Shown here piece by piece: positions 1 to 5,276 of a stretch of DNA of 7,342 nt (the stretch's first letter is position 1; every line of letters starts with the position of its first letter). The position numbers and the translations under genes are program-made. The notes below the pieces were generated by a model that was not told the DNA's origin, searched no databases, and was given only the letters and a program-made list of their open reading frames with translations. Source of the stretch: an uncultured Brevinema sp. (GTDB lineage: Bacteria > Spirochaetota > Brevinematia > Brevinematales > Brevinemataceae); contig CAMRBT010000075.1 in the NCBI GenBank assembly GCA_947040475.1, forward strand, positions 1 through 7,342. The letters are read 5' to 3'.

Positions 1-71
1 AAAGAATAGCTAGGAATAGCAGTTGTAAAAAAAGCTGCTATTAATAAAATTAATAATTTAGTTCGAATCAT
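1..71 (-). CDS. Secreted protein of unknown family, 5' end only (tandem paralogue of the neighbouring gene)
   Basis: Only the first 23 codons lie in the window; the gene continues past the left edge. Reading leftward from the ATG at 71-69, the product begins MIRTKLLILL and continues to AFFTTAIPSYS. This is a classic signal peptide start: a basic n-region, then a long hydrophobic stretch. It aligns without gaps to the signal peptide of the gene just upstream, with 15 of 23 residues identical by eye. The leaders also match: both have GGAGATAT about 9-10 bases before the ATG. The start lies 25 bases after the upstream gene's stop, so the two are probably co-transcribed tandem duplicates. Function is unknown; export across the inner membrane is inferred from the signal peptide alone. 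The mature part cannot be seen, so I cannot tell whether this copy is intact or a remnant. Confidence 0.7.
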   Translation of the reverse strand, partial: MIRTKLLILLIAAFFTTAIPSYS

Positions 72-96
72 GATACTATATCTCCAGTGCGGTTTA

Positions 97-444
97 TTAC
101 ATATGATTTATCATTTGTGCTAATAAAATTGCTGGAATAGATGTACGTGTTAGATATCTGTCTCTCAACCCTTCAGGCATTTCAACATGAATCGCACCTT
201 GAACAAGGTTTTTAGCAGTATATCTTTGTCCATCATATTCAAAAACAAGTTTTTTAGAAGTTTCTTCAATAACTACGACATTTTTAAATTCTGTTCCAGA
301 AATTCCTTGTACTCTGTATAAGATTTCATAGTACACATAATTATTTAATCTAAAAGGTGTAAGATCAGCTTTTACAGAATAGGTAGGAACAGTAGTTATA
401 AAGAAAGTAGCTAACAATAAAATCGATAATTTAGTTTTAATCAT
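97..444 (-). CDS. Small secreted protein of unknown function, with signal peptide
   Basis: A 115-residue product that I do not recognise. The start chosen is the ATG at 444-442. GGAG lies nine bases upstream, whereas an in-frame ATG five codons earlier overlaps that GGAG itself. Residues 1-26 form a signal peptide: MIKTK, a hydrophobic core to about residue 19, then PTYSVKA with a likely signal peptidase I cut after VKA. The absence of a cysteine at the cut argues against a lipoprotein. The mature protein of about 89 residues is rich in alternating hydrophobic and polar residues (YVYYEILYRV, NVVVIEE, KLVFEYDG), suggesting a small beta-rich fold. It ends in a hydrophobic tail (IPAILLAQM). It has no cysteines, so no disulfides. 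It is the first of at least two tandem paralogues. A TTGACA-containing promoter lies upstream, so it may be transcribed independently of the reductase gene. Confidence 0.75.
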   Translation of the reverse strand: MIKTKLSILLLATFFITTVPTYSVKADLTPFRLNNYVYYEILYRVQGISGTEFKNVVVIEETSKKLVFEYDGQRYTAKNLVQGAIHVEMPEGLRDRYLTRTSIPAILLAQMINHM

Positions 445-486
445 GATCAATATCTCCATTAATATTTATTATATTAATATCATCGG

Positions 487-513
487 TTCATATCATAAAA
501 ACTAAATTGTCAA
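487..513 (-). promoter_or_regulatory. Possible sigma-70-type promoter for the secreted protein genes
   Basis: A perfect -35 hexamer TTGACA lies at 513-508 on the minus strand. The best -10 candidate is TATGAA at 492-487, with a short 15-bp spacer; the 17-bp position holds only TGAACC. Transcription would begin near 480, leaving a leader of about 36 bases before the GGAG and ATG. The exact -35 is the main support; the weak -10 and short spacer keep confidence moderate. Confidence 0.4.
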
Positions 514-527
514 GATATAATTTATTT

Positions 528-547
528 TTAATAAAAATTTTTATTAA
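528..547. repeat. Perfect 20-bp A/T palindrome after the reductase gene
   Basis: TTAATAAAAA is followed directly by its reverse complement TTTTTATTAA, giving a 20-bp perfect palindrome without G or C. It begins 15 bases after the nrdJ stop. As RNA it could fold into a hairpin of about eight A-U pairs, too weak for a typical intrinsic terminator. It might slow polymerase, act as a binding site, or simply reflect base composition. No better terminator for nrdJ is visible in the 118-bp gap. Confidence 0.4.
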
Positions 548-562
548 TAGAATTTTTTATTA

Positions 563-2434
563 TTAAAATAGTTCGCAAGCACCTCCAGCACAAGCTACCT
601 CCCCTTTTAGGTCTGTATTATCTTGAAATTCTTGTATCTCATCTAAGCTGATTATACTACCTTGAGCATAAGCATCTTTTACTTGAACTACAAATTCATT
701 ATATTCTTGTTCTGTACAATTTTCAAATGGTAGTTGAGGATAAGATCCACCGTCATAAGGAAGCATGGAAATACCATTATAGCTATTTCTATTATTCCAC
801 ATCCATTCTCCAACAATTCCCCAATCTTCATCATTAATAGAACAAGTTGCAGACACATTGTTGGTGTTTGTTCCTTCTCTATGTCCTGGTTGTATCCAAG
901 AATTATGTAAATATTTTACACGTTCTAAAAAGTCTATTGAACTTTCATCTCTAAAAATAGCATTAGCAGGAGAATTAATAGCGACTTTAATAATAGCCTC
1001 TGATGGATTCATCACATCATCCTCTAATAAATAAGGAGCTCTAATAGAAAGATAATCATACATTGTTTCAAATTTTCCTATTCTCATTCTTCTCCAATAG
1101 TATGGGGCATGTCTTGCATGAACTCCAGAACTAGTTTTGAGAACTACAGATGAATTACCACTTGGTTTTACCGTAGTAGATCGAACAGAATGATTAATAT
1201 TAAGGATATCTGCAACACGAGCATTTTCTTGTAATACGATACCTGCTGCTTCTTGTAAATTATAATTTAATACATTCCCATCAGCAATACCTGTTAAAGA
1301 AATTCCAATTTGAGCATCTTTTTCAGCTTGAAGCTTCCATTCATCTCTCAAATAATGAAAATCTGTATAACCAGCTTGTAAAGTACCTATTAGAGATCCT
1401 GCTTTAACTCTTTCATTAAGATCAAATTGAGAGGAAACACTACCTGCGTTAACTTCAATTAAATTACAAAAACCATGATTTGATAAAGAAATTTCTGCAC
1501 AAGGATTTGTACCCATTTCTAAGTCATCAGTAAAGAATATACCAGGTTCACCACTGCCACTATTTTGAACAATTGTCCATAGTTTCATAAACTCGTCTTT
1601 AGATGTAGTATTACGATCCAAAATCACAGAATTATTAGCTCTAGCTCTTTGGATATTTTTTTCCCACCAATTTCCAGTTTTACACTCAAGCATTTCCATG
1701 TCATCTTTAGAAAATAAAGAAATCGTTGCTGATCTTCTAATTCCACCAGCTAAAACAGCATCAGCAAGAAAACAAATTACATCATGAACTTCTAATGGTG
1801 TAAGTTTTGAACCTTGTTTTTTTTCAGATAAAACTCTATCAATATTTTCTAAACAAATTCTTAATGGTTCTGAGCCTGGAGCTTTACCACCACTTGTTTT
1901 AAGGATACTTCCTTTCGCTCTAATATCTCTATAATCAAAATTAGGGTATGTTTCAGATAATCCTAAATAAGATTTTATTAGTTTATTAATTGCTTCAGCC
2001 CATCCTTCTATACTGTCACCAATCATGTAACGAACATTTCGGGAAGCTTTTTTAATAGCAGGTAATTGAGCAACATGATGTTTTTGTACAGAAAACCCTA
2101 CGCCAGTTCCAGAAAGTAATAAAAACATAATCTCAGAAAACACCTTATGTGAAGTAACAGCTACATAAGAACAATTATACAATCGAGCTGGATTTAAAGC
2201 GATAGGTCTTCCTGCAAATTGTAAACTACGCATAGATGGTAAAACTTTTTTATCTACAACAAAAGAAAAGGCTTTAGCTATCTCATCCGTCATATGTGGA
2301 TATTTTTCCATATGCATTGTCATGACTCTGTCACAAATTTCGTGCCATGTCTCTCTTCTGTTTTCTGATTCAATATAACGTGAATATTTATTATAAATAT
2401 TTATTTGACTTAATAAATCTTGTGTATCAAACAT
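563..2434 (-). CDS. nrdJ: Adenosylcobalamin-dependent ribonucleoside-triphosphate reductase (class II, monomeric NrdJ type)
   Basis: Reduces ribonucleotides to deoxyribonucleotides, using coenzyme B12 to generate the thiyl radical, so it needs neither oxygen nor a separate radical subunit. The start is the ATG at 2434-2432, preceded by AGAGGATTACC; an in-frame ATG 11 codons earlier lacks such a site. The product has 623 residues. Visible motifs: YNCSYVAV with the first redox cysteine (C88), GTGVGFSV, SGGKAPGSEPL (181-191), GGIRRSA (230-236), and NPCAEISL with the thiyl cysteine C312 and glutamate E314. The second redox cysteine C323 lies 11 residues later, the same spacing as C408/C419 in the Lactobacillus leichmannii enzyme. 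Then come KPSGNSS (423-429), GVHARHAPYYWRR (437-449) and a C-terminal relay pair C615/C620 (CAGGAC). It is shorter than the 739-residue Lactobacillus enzyme and has no N-terminal ATP cone. Its WMWNNRNSYNGISMLPYDGG segment resembles phage-type class II enzymes. It lies 39 bases after a small membrane protein gene, probably in one operon. Confidence 0.93.
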   Translation of the reverse strand: MFDTQDLLSQINIYNKYSRYIESENRRETWHEICDRVMTMHMEKYPHMTDEIAKAFSFVVDKKVLPSMRSLQFAGRPIALNPARLYNCSYVAVTSHKVFSEIMFLLLSGTGVGFSVQKHHVAQLPAIKKASRNVRYMIGDSIEGWAEAINKLIKSYLGLSETYPNFDYRDIRAKGSILKTSGGKAPGSEPLRICLENIDRVLSEKKQGSKLTPLEVHDVICFLADAVLAGGIRRSATISLFSKDDMEMLECKTGNWWEKNIQRARANNSVILDRNTTSKDEFMKLWTIVQNSGSGEPGIFFTDDLEMGTNPCAEISLSNHGFCNLIEVNAGSVSSQFDLNERVKAGSLIGTLQAGYTDFHYLRDEWKLQAEKDAQIGISLTGIADGNVLNYNLQEAAGIVLQENARVADILNINHSVRSTTVKPSGNSSVVLKTSSGVHARHAPYYWRRMRIGKFETMYDYLSIRAPYLLEDDVMNPSEAIIKVAINSPANAIFRDESSIDFLERVKYLHNSWIQPGHREGTNTNNVSATCSINDEDWGIVGEWMWNNRNSYNGISMLPYDGGSYPQLPFENCTEQEYNEFVVQVKDAYAQGSIISLDEIQEFQDNTDLKGEVACAGGACELF

Positions 2435-2473
2435 GGTAATCCTCTTTTCTCTAATAAATAAAATCAATAGTTT

Positions 2474-2950
2474 TTAGTCAATTTGACGTCCAACACCCAT
2501 CTCTTTTATGTCTTGTATTCTAAATTCTTTACTATCAACATCTTTAGTGTAGGTAACCTCTTTTATATAAGAAATATTAGGGTTGACGCTATTATCTATA
2601 AGAGTAAATAATAAATTGTTTTCGTTTGTCTGCATATCTGGATAAATATATAAAGAATAAGGCCCTGATACTGTTAAAAAATTATATGTGTTTGTTAAAG
2701 AAAAATCAGGTGCAATTTTTTCTACTGTTGTAGAATCTTTTTCTGATAATGCTTTATAATAATCACGAAGCAGTTGATGCTTTTTTTCTACTGATAAATA
2801 ATTTAAATAAACCGTTATTTTTTTAAAACTAAAATAAGATCCAAAACCTAATATCAATATGCTCAAAACAACAATACAAAAAACTATATACTTCTTTTTT
2901 ATTTGTTGTTTTGAGAATTCATCCATTACAGGAGGTCTAAAATTTTCCAT
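2474..2950 (-). CDS. Single-pass membrane protein of unknown function
   Basis: A 158-residue product that I do not recognise. The start at 2950-2948 is preceded by AAGAGGGG seven bases upstream. A later in-frame ATG (residue 9) has no purine-rich site. Residues 1-20 are hydrophilic and end in KQQIKKK. Residues 21-42 form one strong membrane segment (IVFCIVVLSILILGFGSYF). The positive residues before it favour an N-inside orientation, so the remaining 115 or so residues would lie outside the cytoplasm. That part has a helical start (YLSVEKKHQLLRDYYKALSEKD), then a mixed beta region (LLFTLIDNS, YIKEVTYTKD, KEFRIQDI). This looks like a small folded domain of the kind seen in many anchored proteins of unknown role. 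It is probably co-transcribed with the reductase, 39 bases downstream. Nothing in the sequence indicates a link to deoxynucleotide synthesis. Confidence 0.8.
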   Translation of the reverse strand: MENFRPPVMDEFSKQQIKKKYIVFCIVVLSILILGFGSYFSFKKITVYLNYLSVEKKHQLLRDYYKALSEKDSTTVEKIAPDFSLTNTYNFLTVSGPYSLYIYPDMQTNENNLLFTLIDNSVNPNISYIKEVTYTKDVDSKEFRIQDIKEMGVGRQID

Positions 2951-2977
2951 TTGCCCCTCTTTCCTATTTATTATATA

Positions 2978-3006
2978 ATTTTAACAATCTTTATGATAAA
3001 ATGCAA
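2978..3006 (-). promoter_or_regulatory. Likely promoter for the membrane protein-nrdJ unit
   Basis: On the minus strand TTGCAT (3006-3001) and TAAAAT (2983-2978) are separated by 17 bp. The -10 matches consensus at five of six positions, the -35 at three. Transcription would begin near 2971, just upstream of the AGAGGGG ribosome binding site. A TATAAT at 2975-2970 is too close to the ATG to serve with a normal leader. Confidence 0.45.
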
Positions 3007-3082
3007 CTAAATGTACAGTGTTTTATTTCGTTTTGTATTAAGGATTTAACAAAAATATATACAGTTATTTCTTTGTATATTC

Positions 3083-3100
3083 AATAAATAAATAAATAAT
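3083..3100. repeat. Short AATA tetranucleotide repeat at the scpB stop
   Basis: Four and a half tandem copies of AATA on the plus strand run into the scpB stop codon (TAA at 3102-3100). Such tracts can change length by slippage, but this one lies at and after the stop. Length changes would therefore have little effect on the protein. Confidence 0.5.
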
Positions 3101-3717
3101 TATTCTTCAAATAATTCTTCTTCATTTTTATCAAATTCATCATCTACAGAATTCAAAATATCGGATAACTCTGACAATTCCAAACTTTCTGGAGATGGTA
3201 AATCATTGAGACTTTTTAATCTAAAAACTTCTAGAAATTTTTTACTAGTGCCATAAAGAATATTATCTAATAAACTATCCGTTCCAACGATGTCTATTAA
3301 TTTATGTCCTAATAAAGTATTTAAAGATCTCGAACTATTAACGCCTCTAATTTTATCTATATCTTCTTTTGCCACAGGTTGCTTATAGGCAATAATCGCC
3401 AAAATCTCCATAGATGTTTGAGAAAGTTTATTTTCTTCTTTAGAACCAAAAATTTCTCTTAGTTCGTCTTTGTACAAAGGGTTTGTCATCAGTTGATATC
3501 CATTAGCAACAGAAAGAATAGTAAACCCTGCACTTCTATCCAGATACATACTATTTAGTTCTGCAATTAGCGTATCTAATACATCTTTAGAACAATTAAA
3601 CCATGTGCATAATTTTTCTGTTTCTATAGGCTTTCCTGTAACAAATAATATCGATTCCAATAAACCTTTTAATTGTTCTTGAGAATAAGTTTTATTAATA
3701 AATAATGAATTCATCAT
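3100..3717 (-). CDS. scpB: Segregation and condensation protein B
   Basis: ScpB dimers bind ScpA in the SMC-ScpAB condensin complex, which organises and separates newly replicated chromosomes. The product has 205 residues, typical for the family. It has two winged-helix domains: residues about 14-80 (LKGLLESILFVTGKPIE, GFTILSVANGYQL) and about 98-170. The second carries the family signature QTSMEILAIIAYKQPV, then IDKIRGVNS, ILYGTSKKFLEVF and LNDLP. The last 28 residues form an acidic tail. The usual GRP tripeptide before LYGT is replaced by LDN (150-152). Two adjacent ATGs are possible starts (3717 and 3714). The Shine-Dalgarno GAGG lies only one base before the first and four before the second, so the second may be used. 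The sequence TAGAGGTATGATG shows that the ribosome binding site overlaps the scpA stop, implying translational coupling with scpA, its partner. Confidence 0.93.
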   Translation of the reverse strand: MMNSLFINKTYSQEQLKGLLESILFVTGKPIETEKLCTWFNCSKDVLDTLIAELNSMYLDRSAGFTILSVANGYQLMTNPLYKDELREIFGSKEENKLSQTSMEILAIIAYKQPVAKEDIDKIRGVNSSRSLNTLLGHKLIDIVGTDSLLDNILYGTSKKFLEVFRLKSLNDLPSPESLELSELSDILNSVDDEFDKNEEELFEE

Positions 3718-3721
3718 ACCT

Positions 3722-4453
3722 CTATTTTGAAGGATTTTTTTTGATTACTTGAAAATCTTCAAATAAATGATTTTGAACAATGCTGGTTTTTTGATGGTAA
3801 GTCATATCAGCAATTCCTAAGAATGTTGCTATTTTATCTGGCTTTAGATCTTCCCCTACCATTATTTCACTGAATTTCATTTCAGATCTATTTAATAATA
3901 ATTTAGACAATCGTTCTACTTTTTGTTCTACGGAAACAAAACGTTTTTTTATAGGAATAGCTTTTCTAATAAAAGCACCTCTATACCGTATTATTACTCT
4001 AAACAAATCACCTATGGTCAATTCATCTATTTCTTTTTTTTCTCTTGTTCCATTCAAAGAAAAAGCCCTACCTCTAGTAAAATAAACAGAACCTTTATCC
4101 AAACTAATTTCCATTTTTCTGGCTAATAATCGATAATAGCGATATTCTTTTAGACGATTTAATAATTCTTGTTCGTCTAAAAGCTCTTCATCTTCATCTA
4201 TCATTTTTGGGAGCAATCTTCGAGATTTACTATGGATAAGAGTGGCCGCAACGACAAAAAACTCTGAAGCTAGATCAATGTTAAAGTCTTTCATTGCTTT
4301 TAGATAGATCAAATATTGTTCTGTTACTTGTGCTAATGAAATCTCTGTAATATCCAACTTAGAAGAACCTATTAATTCATCTAAAAGATCTAAAGGGCCT
4401 TCAAAATTTTTGAGTTGTAATTGACAAAAGCCTAAGGAATTAGTTAATAACAT
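3722..4453 (-). CDS. scpA: Segregation and condensation protein A (kleisin)
   Basis: The kleisin subunit that bridges the SMC heads and recruits ScpB in bacterial condensin. It has 243 residues, a normal length. The N-terminal family signature is clear: FEGPLDLLDELIGSSKLDI (17-35), VTEQYLIYL (43-51) and EFFVVAATLIHSKSRRLLP (64-82), the helical region that contacts the SMC neck. An acidic linker (85-95) and a helical middle follow. The C-terminal winged helix begins at about residue 175 (VEQKVERLSKLL, FSEIMVGE, IATFLGIADM, HLFEDFQVI) and is the part that contacts the SMC cap. The ATG at 4453-4451 has AAGGAAA six bases upstream. It lies 13 bases after plsC, and the site begins almost directly after the plsC stop. 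It runs straight into scpB, so ScpA and ScpB are made together. Confidence 0.94.
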   Translation of the reverse strand: MLLTNSLGFCQLQLKNFEGPLDLLDELIGSSKLDITEISLAQVTEQYLIYLKAMKDFNIDLASEFFVVAATLIHSKSRRLLPKMIDEDEELLDEQELLNRLKEYRYYRLLARKMEISLDKGSVYFTRGRAFSLNGTREKKEIDELTIGDLFRVIIRYRGAFIRKAIPIKKRFVSVEQKVERLSKLLLNRSEMKFSEIMVGEDLKPDKIATFLGIADMTYHQKTSIVQNHLFEDFQVIKKNPSK

Positions 4454-4466
4454 GGATATTTCCTTT

Positions 4467-5201
4467 TTATGCGTAATAATCCTTTTTTATCATTGTTTGC
4501 ATTTTTTCTAAAATTTCTTTATCTGTCATTGTGTGTAATTCTTGATATGTTTGAGGTGGGTGTATTGTTACTTTTAAAACTGCACTAGGATTGGTAAGTT
4601 TTTGTTTTGCAGAAAAAAAAGTGTAGACCCCACTCAATGTTACAGGTAATACATCCATTTCGTATTCTTTCATTACTTTAATAAATCCTCTTTTAAAATC
4701 ATGTATTTCACCATCTTTAGAACGAGTACCTTCAGGATACATAATGATATGAGGGTTAATACTTTCTCTTAATACTTTAATTCTATCCATGATTTTCTTT
4801 TGAGAACCTCGAGCATTTGCTCTAGAGATAGGAATACCAATTCCTAAAAGGAACATTAAATTAGCCACAGGAATTTTTAATAAAGATTCTTTTAAAATCC
4901 ATGATATAGGCTGTTGATTAAAAAGTAAAGTGCATAAAGACACATCATACATAGAGCTGTGATTACTGATAAGAAGATATCTTTTGTCTTTATCAATATT
5001 TTCTAGTCCTTCAATTTCATAAGGTTGACCTAATAGTTTGAAAATACTTTCTCCCCATTGATGAATACCCCACCCTACTTTTTTATAATCTTTTAGTAAC
5101 AAAAAAAGAACAATAAGCGGGCAGTATATGACACATGTCGTGATTGGCCATAAAATATAGGAAACAAATCCTTGTCTGATTTGCATGAGTATTCTTAACA
5201 T
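4467..5201 (-). CDS. plsC: 1-acyl-sn-glycerol-3-phosphate acyltransferase
   Basis: Transfers the second fatty acyl chain to lysophosphatidic acid, giving phosphatidic acid, the precursor of membrane phospholipids. It acts at the cytoplasmic membrane. From the ATG at 5201 the product has 244 residues. A hydrophobic segment lies at about 13-36 (YILWPITTCVIYCPLIVLFLLL). The catalytic motif I is NHSSMYD (H81, D86). Next come GIPISRANAR (motif II), YPEGTRS (E157-S161, substrate-phosphate binding) and VLPVTLSGVY (motif IV). An in-frame ATG at 5210 directly abuts AAGG with no spacing, while the ATG at 5201 has AAGGA eight bases upstream, so I prefer 5201. A strong promoter lies just upstream, making plsC the first gene of an operon with scpA and scpB. 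A different acyl acceptor within the PlsC superfamily cannot be excluded. Confidence 0.92.
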   Translation of the reverse strand: MLRILMQIRQGFVSYILWPITTCVIYCPLIVLFLLLKDYKKVGWGIHQWGESIFKLLGQPYEIEGLENIDKDKRYLLISNHSSMYDVSLCTLLFNQQPISWILKESLLKIPVANLMFLLGIGIPISRANARGSQKKIMDRIKVLRESINPHIIMYPEGTRSKDGEIHDFKRGFIKVMKEYEMDVLPVTLSGVYTFFSAKQKLTNPSAVLKVTIHPPQTYQELHTMTDKEILEKMQTMIKKDYYA

Positions 5202-5232
5202 ATTGAACATCCTTAAATTAGTGTATCCTTTT

Positions 5233-5261
5233 ATTATACAACATCTCTTTCATTTTGTAAA
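5233..5261 (-). promoter_or_regulatory. Near-consensus promoter of the plsC-scpA-scpB operon
   Basis: TTTACA (5261-5256) and a perfect TATAAT (5238-5233) are separated by exactly 17 bp on the minus strand: 11 of 12 consensus positions. Transcription would start near 5226, leaving about 25 bases before the preferred plsC start, with AAGGA in between. It sits in a 75-bp gap with no strong terminator before it, so some readthrough from the upstream gene is likely. Confidence 0.7.
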
Positions 5262-5276
5262 TTATAAAACAAGTTT

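Noticed and set aside
3006..3021. NrdR-like box (ACACTGTACATTTAGT on the minus strand) near the reductase unit's promoter
   Set aside because: It matches the remembered palindromic consensus at about 12 of 16 positions. However, it misses a central A-T step and the conserved G, and no second box lies at the usual 31-32 bp spacing. In such AT-rich DNA this could be chance.
3057..3080. Inverted repeat ATATACA/TGTATAT after scpB as a terminator
   Set aside because: A 7-bp stem with a single G-C pair and a 10-base loop is too weak; the short T run after it is not enough.
2951..3099. Cobalamin riboswitch upstream of the B12-dependent reductase unit
   Set aside because: The gap is only 149 bases, very AT-rich, and contains no GCCACTG-like B12 box or G/C-bearing stems.
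3923..4126. Plus-strand open frame of 67 codons
   Set aside because: It lies wholly antisense to the well-supported scpA gene. Its product is Phe/Ser/Tyr-rich, as expected from reverse-reading an AT-rich gene.
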